DNA of 64,000 bases. It comes from Vibrio hangzhouensis (GTDB taxonomy: Bacteria; Pseudomonadota; Gammaproteobacteria; Enterobacterales; Vibrionaceae). Position 1 is the stretch's first letter, and every line of letters begins with the position of its first letter. Below are positions 1 to 9,474 of this stretch, one piece after another. The stretch spans positions 62,001 through 126,000 of the forward strand of contig NZ_FNVG01000004.1 in assembly GCF_900107935.1 (NCBI RefSeq). The letters run 5' to 3'. The notes under the pieces were generated by a model. That model was given only the letters and a program-made list of their open reading frames with translations, did not search any database and had not been told where the DNA came from. The position numbers were made by a program, and so were the translations under genes.

Positions 1-219
1 TCAAATGAAGTGATCCTGGTATTTAAAGGCACATCGCTGGCCAGTACCATTACCATCATGGACATCATGGGTTACGCACAGCGCATCAATGCTCAAACTT
101 ACGACACACTCGTTGTCTTCAGCGTTGCGGGTCTGTTCTATCTTGGGGTCAATGGCGTTCTTACTTTGATCTTTAGGCAAGTTGAGAAGAAAGCCCTGGC
201 TTTTGAAGCGGCACGCTAA
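1..219 (+). CDS. Amino-acid ABC transporter permease, C-terminal fragment
   Basis: The reading frame is open from the first base and ends with TAA at 217-219, leaving 72 residues. The fragment carries the 'KGTSLASTITIMDI' segment typical of the C-terminal membrane helices of HisM/GlnP-type polar amino-acid permeases, followed by a last hydrophobic helix ('VFSVAGLFYLGVNGVL') and a short charged tail. The family forms the inner-membrane channel of ABC importers for histidine, arginine, octopine or glutamine-like substrates; the substrate cannot be told from this piece. The rest of the gene and any partners lie upstream of the window. Confidence 0.8.
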   Translation, partial: SNEVILVFKGTSLASTITIMDIMGYAQRINAQTYDTLVVFSVAGLFYLGVNGVLTLIFRQVEKKALAFEAAR

Positions 220-237
220 GTTATGTAGTGGCAGGAG

Positions 238-259
238 AAGTGGAGCAAACGCTCCACTT
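238..259. terminator. Hairpin between convergent genes
   Basis: A perfect 9-bp inverted repeat, AAGTGGAGC then AAAC then GCTCCACTT, lies just after the permease stop and overlaps the stop codon of the convergent gene on the other strand. The loop is a compact tetranucleotide. T-richness after the stem is weak on the plus strand. It probably ends both transcripts. Confidence 0.6.
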
Positions 260-713
260 AAATCATCACCTTCAAAGAGAATACCAATACATCGGTAAAC
301 AAAGCGGTTTCAAATCCAAGATGCTGGTAATGCAACGTCAGAGTGGGCGCTACTACTGGCGTAATCCCGCCTGCTTGTATCTTGTTTTCGTCTTGGGTAT
401 AACCGCTAATCCCGCCAAGCCGTAAACCGACTTTAGCCCATGATTTCCATTCATATTGTGGGTGGAAAGCCAGAATGTAAGATCGACTGTCAAAGCTATT
501 AATCAGTGTAAATGCTTCAAATTGACGGTAACGGAATCCGACAATATAGTTATCCTGATTTCGTCCAGTTGAGGTCAGGTGCTCCGTCCACCCTGCAAAC
601 GTCACATCCACGTTACCTTTCCAGCTATCTGACTCAGTGTTTTCTTCATCCGCCATTGCAAATCCAGAAAACACCACACTCAGACCAAAAAGCATCGCCA
701 CTATTCGAAACAT
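258..713 (-). CDS. Small exported protein, probable outer-membrane beta-barrel
   Basis: This is a 151-residue protein with a clear N-terminal signal peptide (about residues 1-21, ending FSGFAMA before DEEN). After cleavage the chain has alternating hydrophobic and polar stretches rich in Tyr and Phe, suggesting a small beta-barrel. The C-terminal pattern, with 'GGITPVVAPTLTLHYQHLGFETAL' features split over the last strands, reminds me of PagP-like or acyloxyacyl-hydrolase-like barrels in Vibrio, but catalytic residues cannot be assigned. It ends in VMI rather than the usual terminal Phe. Function unknown; the outer-membrane location is an inference. Confidence 0.6.
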   Translation of the reverse strand: MFRIVAMLFGLSVVFSGFAMADEENTESDSWKGNVDVTFAGWTEHLTSTGRNQDNYIVGFRYRQFEAFTLINSFDSRSYILAFHPQYEWKSWAKVGLRLGGISGYTQDENKIQAGGITPVVAPTLTLHYQHLGFETALFTDVLVFSLKVMI

Positions 714-852
714 TCAATCACTCACCTTTATAAAAGCTTTGCAATATTCTACTTAACCGAGGGGACGCTTCTCGTCAGGTTCTGTATCAATTTGTCGTAA
801 GTCCCGAAAATGATACACAATAAATCAGCAGGTTAGCAAAATTAAACCCAAC

Positions 853-1671
853 TTAGTGGTGCTCCGCTTCTACCACGATTTTCTTTTGTTCATTCAACAG
901 ACAAGTCTGTCCATTCACGTCAGCGAACCACAGTTGTTGCGGCAATAACACTGGACGCTTAAAACCATAACGTATAACCCGGTTTGCAGGTGAAGCCTGT
1001 GCGTGCAGCCTGGCAACCAAAAACATTCCATGGATAATTGGTCGCCTGAAGCCAAACAGTCTGGCTGACCAATTGAACAAATGAATGGGGTTATAGTCAC
1101 CAGACAGCCGCGCGTAAGCACGAGCATCTGAAACAGTCAGTCTAAGTCTAGACCCTAACTTTAACCCTGGCCTGTCATCCACTCTGGTATGTTTCGACCT
1201 TCTGGCAGTATGACCCAAGGGCATCAGGTAACCGGAGCGATACTGAGCGACTTTGATTGAACCTGAGTAAAGCTCTCCCAGCACCTCAAACGTTAAGCCT
1301 TTTTCTGTGGTTGACTGGTGACTCAGTGACAGCTGAAACTGATAACTGACACCTGTGGATAACGCCTCAGCCTGCTCAAATTCAATGTATGTATGAACCA
1401 GTCCAAGGGGACGAATACAGGTCTCTGGATGAGTAAATAGCATGAGCTGCTCATTCTGAGTCGCTACAAAAAGATAGGGCAGTGGAACAGAGGAGTTATT
1501 CAAACCAAAAAACTGACAGTACCTATCGACCTTTTTAGAGTTAAAGCACAACGCCTTGCAGGTCAGTGAAAAGGGTTCGATCACTGAATCCTTATTGACG
1601 TCTGCTCGCTTGAGCAGCGCCTTCACTAACAGAGCCGAGCAACTCCCACGTTCTGAAACTTCCAGGTGCAT
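853..1671 (-). CDS. MaoC-like hot-dog fold dehydratase family protein
   Basis: The C-terminal half has the MaoC/(R)-enoyl-CoA hydratase signature: 'ARLSGDYNPIHLF' with the catalytic-type Asp and His, then 'RPIIHGMFLVARLHAQ'. The N-terminal half (about residues 1-150) is weakly conserved and may be a second, degenerate hot-dog unit, as in double hot-dog hydratases. Such proteins hydrate enoyl-CoA or act on acyl chains in the cytoplasm. The longest frame begins with GTG at 1695, but ATG at 1671 is preferred because AAAAGG lies eight bases before it; this gives 272 residues. No partner genes adjoin, so the substrate is not known. Confidence 0.75.
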   Translation of the reverse strand: MHLEVSERGSCSALLVKALLKRADVNKDSVIEPFSLTCKALCFNSKKVDRYCQFFGLNNSSVPLPYLFVATQNEQLMLFTHPETCIRPLGLVHTYIEFEQAEALSTGVSYQFQLSLSHQSTTEKGLTFEVLGELYSGSIKVAQYRSGYLMPLGHTARRSKHTRVDDRPGLKLGSRLRLTVSDARAYARLSGDYNPIHLFNWSARLFGFRRPIIHGMFLVARLHAQASPANRVIRYGFKRPVLLPQQLWFADVNGQTCLLNEQKKIVVEAEHH

Positions 1672-1911
1672 CAGGTGTGCCTTTTCTTCCTCCACTGATT
1701 GATGATCATAGTGTAACCCGTATACCTCGGTAACAGTAGCACGACAAGTAATAATCCATCGATTTCATATGACTATTTGGTATTTACCTTCCACTCACCT
1801 GCCCCTCACCCATCGCTGACACGCTTTACCAAAAAGACCTCAATACTTCAGCTGTATATCTCTAGCGACAAGATTGGTACTAATACCAACACTCAAAACA
1901 AGGCAGTGGAC

Positions 1912-2079
1912 ATGAAAAACATTATTCTCGCACTATGTATTCTGAGCTTATCAGGGTGCCAGTTAACAAGAGTTCAGGGATCGGTTAAAGACGTAGAAGT
2001 TGATGTCAGAACTAAAAATCACAGTCATTCTAGTTCAACATTTTGTCCACCTGGGCAAGCAAAGAAAGGGCGCTGTTAG
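1912..2079 (+). CDS. Small putative lipoprotein (55 residues)
   Basis: The protein starts MKNIILALCILSLSGCQL: a short hydrophobic signal with lipobox LSGC, so Cys16 would be lipidated. The mature part is about 40 residues, His/Ser-rich in the middle ('KNHSHSSSTF'), and ends with a Cys and a basic tail. A much longer in-frame extension exists upstream to 1777 but has no signal-like character, and the lipobox start is clearly better. I do not recognise a family. It precedes another tiny lipoprotein on the same strand. Outer-membrane or periplasmic anchoring is inferred. Confidence 0.6.
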   Translation: MKNIILALCILSLSGCQLTRVQGSVKDVEVDVRTKNHSHSSSTFCPPGQAKKGRC

Positions 2080-2178
2080 TTAACCTCATAATTTTCCACC
2101 CAGGCCGTTACACCAGCTTGAATTTCAGTTACAATTTTGCACACAAACACGATGTTCAGTGAATAACACGAGGGAACG

Positions 2179-2337
2179 ATGAAAAAAGTTGTAATGATGT
2201 TCTTACTTGCCATGCCTTTAATGGCGTGTACCGAAGTCGGTAGCGAAGCCTGGTGCAAAGATATGCAGGAAAAGCCTAAAGGCGACTGGACCGCTAACGA
2301 AGCCAGCGACTACACTAAGCACTGTATTTTCAAATAG
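2179..2337 (+). CDS. DUF3012-family small lipoprotein
   Basis: This 52-residue gene starts ATG at 2179 after the ribosome-binding site GAGGGA and ends TAG at 2335-2337. The signal ends in the lipobox-like MAC (Cys17), followed by 'EVGSEAWCKDMQEKPKGDW' and 'TANEASDYTKHCIF', which matches the conserved core of DUF3012 proteins (two further conserved Cys). These are common, uncharacterised tiny lipoproteins of marine gammaproteobacteria. It lies 99 bases after the preceding small lipoprotein gene on the same strand and is followed by a strong terminator. Confidence 0.85.
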   Translation: MKKVVMMFLLAMPLMACTEVGSEAWCKDMQEKPKGDWTANEASDYTKHCIFK

Positions 2338-2350
2338 TTAGAACGAAATA

Positions 2351-2390
2351 AATAAGCGTTCGCCATCTTGGCACGAACGCTTATTACTTT
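2351..2390 (+). terminator. Rho-independent terminator after the DUF3012 gene
   Basis: A perfect 12-bp stem, AATAAGCGTTCG pairing with CGAACGCTTATT (2351-2362 with 2374-2385), closes an 11-base loop and is followed by ACTTTTCTT. It starts 13 bases after the DUF3012 stop codon. Its symmetry may also let it act for the convergent minus-strand gene at 2432. Confidence 0.8.
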
Positions 2391-2431
2391 TCTTGCTACC
2401 CCTCTTTCCCTGTAACACAGCAGTCACCAGG

Positions 2432-2833
2432 TTACTTGAAGTACATGCGTCTCTTTGGAAATTTCCAGAGAATAAATAACCCCCAAAGCGAAAAAAACAC
2501 TTCGGTTCCCAGATAGAACACCATAGTGTCATTGGGTTGACTTTCAGCGACAATCCCCATCATTCGGGTCACAGCCATTAATCCTGCAAGTAGGGTTGCG
2601 GCAATCACAGAAAGTTTCAGAGTATCCTGTTTAATCACCAACAGAGCAAGTATGATCCCGATGGCTAATGTCATACCACCGTACGTTGCACGCACATCAA
2701 TACTGGCAGAGTAAGAGAAAAGTGCACTTTCGGTTACGCGCTCAAATAAGGTATTTGGCGAGAGAGAAAACAGAAAACCATAACCAAAAAACACTAAAGC
2801 GCTAATCCAAACCATCAATTTTGCTTGAAACAT
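2432..2833 (-). CDS. DUF4345-family inner-membrane protein
   Basis: The protein has 133 residues with four hydrophobic segments. Conserved family features include 'DVRATYGGMTLAIGIILALL' between the first two helices, 'AVTRMMGIV' in the third and 'YLGTEVFFSLWGL' with a conserved Glu in the fourth. DUF4345 proteins are small inner-membrane proteins of unknown function. The frame extends to an ATG at 2869, but the start at 2833 (MFQAK) has AAGGA nine bases upstream and is preferred. It is a single gene separated from the urease cluster by a hairpin. Confidence 0.75.
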   Translation of the reverse strand: MFQAKLMVWISALVFFGYGFLFSLSPNTLFERVTESALFSYSASIDVRATYGGMTLAIGIILALLVIKQDTLKLSVIAATLLAGLMAVTRMMGIVAESQPNDTMVFYLGTEVFFSLWGLFILWKFPKRRMYFK

Positions 2834-2856
2834 CCCTATATTATTCCTTCTATACA

Positions 2857-2921
2857 AAAATCCCGCCAACAGAGTTGCCTTAGAAGAGTGTAAGACATGT
2901 CGAACCGTTATGCGGGATTTT
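2857..2921 (-). terminator. Long-loop inverted repeat downstream of ureG
   Basis: AAAATCCCGC (2857-2866) pairs perfectly with GCGGGATTTT (2912-2921). On the minus strand the second arm ends in a T run, so this could terminate the urease transcript that ends at 2954. The 45-base loop is unusually long for a terminator, which lowers confidence. Confidence 0.4.
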
Positions 2922-2953
2922 CATCAGGACCACAAAAGTGAAACGCTCAATTC

Positions 2954-3577
2954 TTAACTATGAAACTCAAGCATTCCCTCGGTCAGAATGAAGTCGATGA
3001 TAGTGTCCAGTCCCTTACTCTCTTTGAGGTTGGTAAATACGAATGGTTTAGTAGGACGCATACGTTGAGTGTCTTGCTCCATAACTTCAAGTGAAGCTCC
3101 CACATAGGGCGCAAGGTCTATTTTATTGATAACCAGAAGATCCGAACGGGTGATGCCGGGTCCACCTTTACGGGGGATTTTTTCTCCTTCGGCGACGTCA
3201 ATAACATAGATGGTCAGGTCGGCAAGCTCCGGGCTGAAGGTCGCACTAAGGTTGTCCCCACCACTTTCAACAAATACCACATCCAGATTCTTATGACGCT
3301 TAGCCAACTCATCAACCGCAGCCAAATTCATCGACGCGTCTTCACGAATTGCAGTATGTGGACAGCCTCCGGTCTCTACACCAATGATTCTGTCAGGTTC
3401 CAGAGCCTCGGCGCGAGTCAGGATTTTTGCATCTTCCTGAGTGTATATATCGTTGGTTACCACTGCGATGTTAAGTTTGTCTCGAATCGCCTTACATAGC
3501 ACCTCAAGTAGCGCTGTTTTCCCTGAACCCACGGGACCGCCAATGCCTATGCGTAGTGGTTGCTTGTAACTTTCCAT
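2954..3577 (-). CDS. ureG: Urease accessory GTPase UreG
   Basis: UreG is the SIMIBI-class GTPase that, with UreD, UreF and UreE, drives GTP-dependent delivery of nickel to apo-urease. The P-loop GGPVGSGKT is at residues 13-21, the nickel-binding CPH motif at 72-74, ESGGDN at 104-109 and the guanine-specificity motif NKID at 151-154. With the ATG at 3577 the protein has 207 residues, usual for the family; AGGAA lies eight bases upstream. The longer in-frame start at 3628 lies only two bases from the ureF stop and adds an unconserved leader. It is the last gene of the urt-ure unit. Confidence 0.97.
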   Translation of the reverse strand: MESYKQPLRIGIGGPVGSGKTALLEVLCKAIRDKLNIAVVTNDIYTQEDAKILTRAEALEPDRIIGVETGGCPHTAIREDASMNLAAVDELAKRHKNLDVVFVESGGDNLSATFSPELADLTIYVIDVAEGEKIPRKGGPGITRSDLLVINKIDLAPYVGASLEVMEQDTQRMRPTKPFVFTNLKESKGLDTIIDFILTEGMLEFHS

Positions 3578-3630
3578 AGTTGTTCCTATTTTTGTTATTG
3601 TCGCTCTACTTTCTGAACCTAAGGCCAAAA

Positions 3631-4353
3631 TTAGGAGCGAAATAGTCTTGTGTACTGGGTCTCGTGCAGACTACTGGCGATGGATACTGCTGGTGTAAAA
3701 CTGCCAATCATCCAGTCTTCTGTCTGCTTTGCTATCTCCAGAGCATTGGCAAAATGATCGGAGATATTTATTAACGCCATCTGACCATCGGTTTGGCCCA
3801 GTGGAACCAGCTTAACCCCTGCCATCACCAGGTTTTCACCCCAACTCCACAAGTAACCTTTCTTCAATTCGTTTAAATCAATACGCCAATAAACGGCAGC
3901 AACACACAAACCCAATAGCTGAGTTGGGGGGTAGTCATCTAACTCAACCCCGTCAACGGCAACATCGAGTCGACGCAGCAGCGTATTAAGAGCGAGGCCC
4001 CGTTGTTTTTCTTCCGCACGTAACTCTTTGGTTTCACGACTGCTGAACAGCCTCTCCGACAACTGTTGCAGTTGTGAATTGTCTGCTTGTAGTACCGCTT
4101 GGTACATGCGATCAATTATGGGCAGCTCCAGAGTTGCCACACTGCTGTAGAGCATATTGCATAGCCAATCCTCCATCGTTTCACGCTGGGTTACCCAACC
4201 GGTTTCCACCGCCCACTCCAAACCTTGAGAGTAGGTGAATCCCCCGATTGGCAGTGAGGGGCTAATTAACTGAAACAGCCGATAACTTGAGACATCGCTG
4301 TCGGTCTCCTTAGCCGAAGTAGCGTCGAGAGCCGTGCTGACATGCAAAGTCAC
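3631..4353 (-). CDS. ureF: Urease accessory protein UreF
   Basis: UreF bridges UreD and UreG in the urease activation complex and acts as a fidelity factor for nickel insertion. The 240-residue chain carries the family landmarks '[19 protein letters not shown]' near residues 31-50, '[15 protein letters not shown]' near 105-120 and '[22 protein letters not shown]' near 166-188. The N-terminal 22 residues are Ser/Asp/Thr-rich and look non-conserved, so a later start is possible. The gene begins three bases after the HupE/UreJ stop codon, consistent with translational coupling. Confidence 0.96.
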   Translation of the reverse strand: MTLHVSTALDATSAKETDSDVSSYRLFQLISPSLPIGGFTYSQGLEWAVETGWVTQRETMEDWLCNMLYSSVATLELPIIDRMYQAVLQADNSQLQQLSERLFSSRETKELRAEEKQRGLALNTLLRRLDVAVDGVELDDYPPTQLLGLCVAAVYWRIDLNELKKGYLWSWGENLVMAGVKLVPLGQTDGQMALINISDHFANALEIAKQTEDWMIGSFTPAVSIASSLHETQYTRLFRS

Positions 4354-4356
4354 GAG

Positions 4357-4929
4357 CTAAGATGCCATTAGAAAAAGTGAACTTGCAGCAGCAACGCCTA
4401 CTGACATCCAGCGATTCGCGACTAGTCGGCCAACCTGCGAGCCCAGAATCATCAATAGCGTTGCACTAAACGCCATTCCTAATGAGAACAGCCCTAGGGT
4501 TCCTTGTGCTTCTACACCGTGCGCATAACCGTGAAAGAACATCATGCCAATACACAGCCCCACCGCGAGTTTCACCATCTTCTGTGATGCACTGAAAACC
4601 TGCCAGATTGACGCGCTCACAACAAATAACGAAGCCACAATCGCCATTTCAACACCTGATGCCATGCCCACGACATTGCCAATAAGCAGGCCAACCATCA
4701 ACATGGCGAGTGCCCCGAAAATAAGGCCTGACTTCTGAGTTCTGGTTGCTGTTAGACAACCCACTAACGCACCAAAAGCTAACAACATGATTAGATGGTC
4801 CACACCAGTGATAGGGTGTAAGACACCACTAGAAAGAGCCGTGGATTGGTGACCTGGGTGAGCAAGAGCAAACCCGGGAGAAACTAAAAGAGTGCATAAT
4901 GTTGCTAGTTTGTAGATTGTTGTTTTCAT
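4357..4929 (-). CDS. ureJ: HupE/UreJ-family nickel permease
   Basis: This is a 190-residue inner-membrane protein with an N-terminal signal (cleavage likely after FALA, residue 23), a mature HPGH start and about six transmembrane helices. The metal-binding signature HPITGVDH is at residues 38-45, and a second His-rich motif 'FFHGYAHGVE' lies near 130. HupE/UreJ proteins bring nickel (or cobalt) into the cell and are often encoded inside hydrogenase or urease operons. Its place between ureE and ureF argues for supplying Ni to this urease. Confidence 0.9.
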   Translation of the reverse strand: MKTTIYKLATLCTLLVSPGFALAHPGHQSTALSSGVLHPITGVDHLIMLLAFGALVGCLTATRTQKSGLIFGALAMLMVGLLIGNVVGMASGVEMAIVASLFVVSASIWQVFSASQKMVKLAVGLCIGMMFFHGYAHGVEAQGTLGLFSLGMAFSATLLMILGSQVGRLVANRWMSVGVAAASSLFLMAS

Positions 4930-4985
4930 CGAATATTCCTTATCCTGATTATTGTTATTTTAAAATGCGCGTAGTCAGCGAAAAA

Positions 4986-5462
4986 TTAGTGGTGATGATG
5001 ATGGCCGCCACTTTTGCCACCGTAAGCCCCACCCTCTGGTTCGAATGGGGCGAGCTCCGTGGTCACTTCGGCTCCCAGACCTTTAACCATGTCATCCAGT
5101 ACGTGATCATGCTGATAACGCACCCAACCAAACTCAACCTGAAGCGGAACATGCCTGTTACCAAGGTGATAGGCAACCCGAGTTAGCAAATGCAAATCGC
5201 TGCAGTACACCGAAGAGACTTTTTCCGGCGCGGCTTTAACTTCAATCACCAAACCACAACTACTTTTTAGTTGTTGCCCACCACGAAGGATATGGCCTCT
5301 CGGTAGAAATAAACCGGCATCCCGACCATCATCAAGAATCACCTTGAGTCGGCTCTTAATTCGGCTGTCGATAGGCAGACTCAAAAACGCATGAGGTTGA
5401 GTGGTGATCTCGTTAGTAATTTCTATCAGTTCAATCAATTTACTGTCCTCTAAGCCCGTCAA
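4986..5462 (-). CDS. ureE: Urease nickel metallochaperone UreE
   Basis: UreE binds nickel and passes it to UreG during urease maturation. The 158-residue protein has the N-terminal peptide-binding domain (about 1-75, with '[14 protein letters not shown]') and a C-terminal ferredoxin-like metal-binding domain with '[13 protein letters not shown]' (about 112-125). It ends [11 protein letters not shown], a short His tail that would add nickel-storage sites; the tail is shorter than the long His-rich tails of some UreE proteins. Its start overlaps the ureC stop by four bases (ATGA-type), indicating coupled translation. Confidence 0.96.
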   Translation of the reverse strand: MTGLEDSKLIELIEITNEITTQPHAFLSLPIDSRIKSRLKVILDDGRDAGLFLPRGHILRGGQQLKSSCGLVIEVKAAPEKVSSVYCSDLHLLTRVAYHLGNRHVPLQVEFGWVRYQHDHVLDDMVKGLGAEVTTELAPFEPEGGAYGGKSGGHHHHH

Positions 5463-7162
5463 AATAAGAAGTAGCGCTGTGCCATTGGCAGCACATCAGC
5501 CGGCTCACACACCAGAAGTTCGCCATCGGCCCTCACTTGATAGGTCTGTGAATCCACTTCAATATTGGGCTGCCAGTCATTCAGTTTCATGTCTGATTTG
5601 CTGATGGTTCGACACTGTTTAGCAACACCGATAAGGCTGCCTAGACCAAGTTCTGATGCAATTCCCGCGTCCTGTGCCGCCTGAGAGACGAATAGCATCG
5701 AAGTGTTCTGTGACGCCTTGCCGTAACTGCCAAACATAGAACGATAGTGCACAGGCTGAGGTGTTGGGATTGATGCATTAGGATCCCCCATCGGTGCCAT
5801 AGCAATCATGCCACCTTTAAGAACAACACTGGGTTTCACTCCAAAAAACGCCGGTTTCCACAACACCAAATCGGCCAGTTTGCCAACCTCAATAGACCCA
5901 ATTTCATGCGCCATGCCGTGAGTGATTGCCGGGTTAATGGTGTATTTAGCGATATAGCGTTTCAGACGGAAATTGTCGCTGTAACTAGAATCCTCTTTCA
6001 GGCTTCCCCGTTGCACTTTCATCTTATGGGCTGTTTGCCAGGTACGGGTAATAACTTCACCTACTCTTCCCATCGCCTGCGAATCAGAAGCAATCATCGA
6101 AAACGCGCCTAAATCATGGAGAATGTCCTCGGCCGCAATGGTTTCACGACGAATTCGTGACTCCGCAAACGCCACGTCTTCCGCAATAGATGGCGACAAG
6201 TGATGACAAACCATCAACATATCCAGGTGTTCATCAACCGTATTTACTGTATATGGACGAGTTGGGTTTGTAGAAGAAGGCAGTACATTCGATACGCCTG
6301 CCGCTTTGATAATATCCGGAGCATGGCCCCCCCCAGCGCCTTCGGTATGATAGGTATGAATCACCCGATCCCCGATGGCAGCTAACGTCGATTCAACAAA
6401 TCCCGATTCGTTCAACGTATCGGTGTGAATGGCAACCTGCACATCCATCTCATCGGCGACGGTCAGACAAGTGTCGATCGATGCCGGGGTTGTACCCCAG
6501 TCCTCATGAAGTTTGAGCCCTACAGCTCCCGCAGTTACTTGCTCGCGCAAAGCTTCAGGCTGGCTGGCGTTACCCTTGCCAAGCAAGCCGAAATTCATTG
6601 GAAACTGATCCAGAGATTCGAGCATTCGGTGCATGTTCCATGGCCCCGGTGTACACGTCGTTGCATTGGTTCCCGTATTCGGTCCCGTGCCACCACCAAT
6701 CATCGTTGTCACACCTGATGCCAACGCTTCTTCGATTTGCTGTGGACAGATGAAGTGGATATGTGAATCAATGCCCCCTGCCGTCAAAATGGCACCTTCA
6801 CCAGCCAGAACTTCCGTACCGGGCCCCACTATAATGTCGACACCGGGTTGAATATCGGGATTCCCTGCCTTACCGAGCGCCTGAATCCGACCGTTTTTGA
6901 CGGCGACATCCGCCTTAATGATGCCCCAGTAATCTAAAACCAGCGCATTGGTGATGACTAAATCCGGTGTTTCACTGCTGGGTCGCTGACTTTGTCCCAT
7001 GCCATCACGAATGACTTTGCCACCACCAAATTTCACCTCATCACCATATACCGTGAGGTCCTGCTCCACCTCTAGCCACAATTCGGTGTCCGCCAAGCGC
7101 ACCCGGTCCCCTACCGTAGGACCAAACATCTCAGCGTATGCCTGTCTGGATATCCTCGCCAT
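5459..7162 (-). CDS. ureC: Urease alpha subunit (catalytic)
   Basis: The catalytic subunit of nickel urease, which hydrolyses urea to ammonia and carbamate. At 567 residues it has the length and numbering of the Klebsiella enzyme: nickel ligands His134, His136, the carbamylated Lys217, His246, His272 and Asp360, with His219 for urea binding and His320 on the mobile flap, are all visible. Nothing is missing, so the enzyme should be active once metallated. It follows ureB after 44 bases with a separate ribosome-binding site, and overlaps ureE. Confidence 0.99.
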   Translation of the reverse strand: MARISRQAYAEMFGPTVGDRVRLADTELWLEVEQDLTVYGDEVKFGGGKVIRDGMGQSQRPSSETPDLVITNALVLDYWGIIKADVAVKNGRIQALGKAGNPDIQPGVDIIVGPGTEVLAGEGAILTAGGIDSHIHFICPQQIEEALASGVTTMIGGGTGPNTGTNATTCTPGPWNMHRMLESLDQFPMNFGLLGKGNASQPEALREQVTAGAVGLKLHEDWGTTPASIDTCLTVADEMDVQVAIHTDTLNESGFVESTLAAIGDRVIHTYHTEGAGGGHAPDIIKAAGVSNVLPSSTNPTRPYTVNTVDEHLDMLMVCHHLSPSIAEDVAFAESRIRRETIAAEDILHDLGAFSMIASDSQAMGRVGEVITRTWQTAHKMKVQRGSLKEDSSYSDNFRLKRYIAKYTINPAITHGMAHEIGSIEVGKLADLVLWKPAFFGVKPSVVLKGGMIAMAPMGDPNASIPTPQPVHYRSMFGSYGKASQNTSMLFVSQAAQDAGIASELGLGSLIGVAKQCRTISKSDMKLNDWQPNIEVDSQTYQVRADGELLVCEPADVLPMAQRYFLF

Positions 7163-7206
7163 GATTTTTCCTTATTGTTATCGAGTTTGGCACTTTGGCT
7201 GACTGC

Positions 7207-7542
7207 TTACAGTCTGCCCATTACCTTGGCCTGAAAACCATACACTTCGCGCTTACCAGCAAACGCCACCAGTTCTACGGTACGCGATTGTCCCGGTTCG
7301 AAGCGGGTCGCAGTGCCTGCGGGAATGTTTAAACGAAAGCCGAGAGCGAGCTCACGGTCAAAGCTGAGAGCTTCGTTGACTTCAAAAAAATGGTAATGAG
7401 AACCGATTTGAACCGGACGATCGCCCAGGTTTTCTACTTTGACAGTGACTGTTTCTCTGCCTACGTTGAGTTCAATGTCACCTTTGACTGTCTCGACCTG
7501 TCCAGGTACAAAGCCATTGTATTTTCGTGATGAACCTGCCAT
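7207..7542 (-). CDS. ureB: Urease beta subunit
   Basis: The 111-residue beta subunit packs around the alpha subunit in the (UreABC)3 assembly. Family landmarks are '[22 protein letters not shown]' spread over residues 55-76 and '[18 protein letters not shown]' near 85-103. Separate ureA and ureB genes are the usual layout in Gammaproteobacteria, unlike the fused UreA of Helicobacter. The start lies eight bases after the ureA stop. Confidence 0.97.
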   Translation of the reverse strand: MAGSSRKYNGFVPGQVETVKGDIELNVGRETVTVKVENLGDRPVQIGSHYHFFEVNEALSFDRELALGFRLNIPAGTATRFEPGQSRTVELVAFAGKREVYGFQAKVMGRL

Positions 7543-7550
7543 AACGCCTC

Positions 7551-7853
7551 CTACACAATGGGCTCGTGAACGGTCACCAATTTGGTGCCATCGGGGAAGG
7601 TCGCCTCGACCTGAACATCAGGAATCATGGAAGGCACCCCTTCCATAACGTCATCTGTTGTCAGTAAGGTGCGCCCAAAATCCATCAGCTCCGAGACTGT
7701 CTTGCCCTCACGGGCACCTTCCAGGATAGCGCTGGAAATAAATGCGATGGATTCAGGATAGTTGAGTTTTAAACCTCTCTCTTTACGCTGTTTTGCCAAC
7801 ATACCCGCGCAAAAGATCAACAGTTTGTCCTTCTCTCTAGGGGTCAATTCCAT
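7551..7853 (-). CDS. ureA: Urease gamma subunit
   Basis: The 100-residue gamma subunit starts [14 protein letters not shown] and contains '[14 protein letters not shown]' and '[13 protein letters not shown]', all diagnostic of UreA. It is a structural subunit of the urease heterotrimer. Length equals that of the Klebsiella protein. It starts 28 bases after the ureD stop and is the first structural gene of the enzyme. Confidence 0.97.
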   Translation of the reverse strand: MELTPREKDKLLIFCAGMLAKQRKERGLKLNYPESIAFISSAILEGAREGKTVSELMDFGRTLLTTDDVMEGVPSMIPDVQVEATFPDGTKLVTVHEPIV

Positions 7854-7881
7854 TGATAAGCCTATATTCTTGTACGAATGA

Positions 7882-8781
7882 TTACGTTGCCCATATCCTT
7901 GGTGGGTAAGGACACTCCCCGGTCCAATGCTCTCTCGCTAACTGCCAGATTTTCTGAAAACAGTTCAGGATCACTTCGCTCCAGTTACCTAGCGCTCTGA
8001 TCACTAACAAATTTTCTAACTGGCTCGCAGCAATTAACAATGCACTCTCTTTGTGTTCTTGTTGCATGTTATTGAGCAAGCTCTGTACCAACTGAGAAAA
8101 TTCATCATCTTCGATCAAAATATAAACCGTGCCCATCATTTGGTAGCCAAGCAGGCCTTTATTTTTCAATAAGTTATCATCACCTTTAAAATTCAACCCC
8201 TCGGTCAGTAATCGCTTCCCATCCAGATAAATCTCTGTTTTTCCAATTAAATGACCAGCATCGTATCCCTCATTTAGTGCAGGACGACCAAAACAGTGCA
8301 TCTCCCAGCCCAAAAATTGTGCACCGCTTTCCAGATGCACTTGAGTATCCAAGCGAACGTGTGATTCTGGAAAAAAGATATTCTCTTGCGGCAACCACTC
8401 TAGTCGTGAGCTTTTATCCACGGACAAGATTTGTTGTTGCTTCGCGTACTTATTATCAGAGCGGTAGAACTTTGTGGCACCGGGGGTGGTAACCAGCACC
8501 TGAGCACCTTTCTCTGCGCTGACTTTAATTTGCAGAGTATCGCCACCAACCACCCCTCCTGGGGGGTGGAGCAGATAGGTATGGCAAGGGTTGCCCTCCG
8601 GGTAGAGTGGGCGCTGAATCGCCAGTGGTCCCTGTTGTGAACGGTGCTTAAGCACCGTTTTGTCGCCCCGGTTCACAAAGCCTAACTGCAGTCTCGCTTT
8701 CCAGCCAAATTCCGTGTGAGCGTCAATCACCTGCCCCAAACCGGATTGCACCGCCACTGATGTTTCAAGAGCAATCGTCAT
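7882..8781 (-). CDS. ureD: Urease accessory protein UreD (UreH)
   Basis: UreD is the scaffold that binds apo-urease and recruits UreF and UreG, and is thought to channel nickel into the active site. The 299-residue protein shows '[14 protein letters not shown]' near residues 72-85, '[11 protein letters not shown]' near 98-108, 'WLPQENIFF' near 129-137 and '[11 protein letters not shown]' near 157-167, all conserved in the family. Its start codon overlaps the urtE stop by four bases, so transporter and enzyme genes are translationally joined. Confidence 0.95.
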   Translation of the reverse strand: MTIALETSVAVQSGLGQVIDAHTEFGWKARLQLGFVNRGDKTVLKHRSQQGPLAIQRPLYPEGNPCHTYLLHPPGGVVGGDTLQIKVSAEKGAQVLVTTPGATKFYRSDNKYAKQQQILSVDKSSRLEWLPQENIFFPESHVRLDTQVHLESGAQFLGWEMHCFGRPALNEGYDAGHLIGKTEIYLDGKRLLTEGLNFKGDDNLLKNKGLLGYQMMGTVYILIEDDEFSQLVQSLLNNMQQEHKESALLIAASQLENLLVIRALGNWSEVILNCFQKIWQLAREHWTGECPYPPRIWAT

Positions 8782-9473
8782 ACTGTCAGATACTCCTTAA
8801 TCAACGCATCGTTAAGTGCCGACATATCACCTTCCGCGACCTGACGTCCACGATCCAAGATGCAGAATTGATCCCCGACTTTGCGCGCGAACGGCAGTTT
8901 CTGCTCCACCAACAGTACGGTAAGCCCCAGCTTTTCGTTCAGCATTCGAATGATATCTCCAATCTCCTGCACAATGTTGGGCTGGATCCCCTCCGTGGGC
9001 TCATCCAAGATCAAAAGCTTCGGGTTCACAACTAGTGCTCTGCCGATGGCCAGCTGCTGCTGCTGTCCTCCTGACAGATCCCCTCCACGACGGTGAAGCA
9101 TCTCTTTCAACACTGGAAACAAATCAAAAATAAACTCCGGGATCTTGCGATCACCCTTGTCGCGTATTGGCAGACCTACCTCAAGGTTCTCCTGAACCGT
9201 CAACATGGGAAAGATTTGTCGACCTTGGGGAACATAGCCAATGCCCATTCTTGGTCTCGTTTCGGCATCATGCTTTAACAGCGACTCTCCATTCAGTTGG
9301 ATGTCGCCACTCTTGACCTTGACCAACCCCATAATGCATTGCAATAGTGTGGTTTTACCGACACCATTTCGGCCCATTAGAACGGTACATTTCCCCTCAG
9401 GAATCGACATGTCGAGATCCCACAAGGTATGACTCTCCCCATAAAACTGGTTTAACGATTGAATCTGCAACAT
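8778..9473 (-). CDS. urtE: Urea ABC transporter ATP-binding protein UrtE
   Basis: One of two cytoplasmic ATPases of the high-affinity urea importer (LivF-like). The Walker A motif GRNGVGKTT is at residues 34-42, the signature LSGGQQQQLAIGRAL near 133-147 and Walker B 'LLILDEPTEGIQP' just after. The 'EGIQPNIV' extension after Walker B is typical of UrtE. Length is 231 residues, as expected. It follows urtD after a single base and overlaps ureD. Confidence 0.96.
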   Translation of the reverse strand: MLQIQSLNQFYGESHTLWDLDMSIPEGKCTVLMGRNGVGKTTLLQCIMGLVKVKSGDIQLNGESLLKHDAETRPRMGIGYVPQGRQIFPMLTVQENLEVGLPIRDKGDRKIPEFIFDLFPVLKEMLHRRGGDLSGGQQQQLAIGRALVVNPKLLILDEPTEGIQPNIVQEIGDIIRMLNEKLGLTVLLVEQKLPFARKVGDQFCILDRGRQVAEGDMSALNDALIKEYLTV

Positions 9474-9474
9474 A

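Noticed and set aside
1777..1911. N-terminal extension of the small lipoprotein (first 45 codons)
   Set aside because: The extension has no signal or conserved features and the lipobox is correctly placed only from the ATG at 1912.
5401..5604. Short frames antisense to ureC and ureE
   Set aside because: They are shadows of the urease genes, whose active-site residues prove the coding strand.
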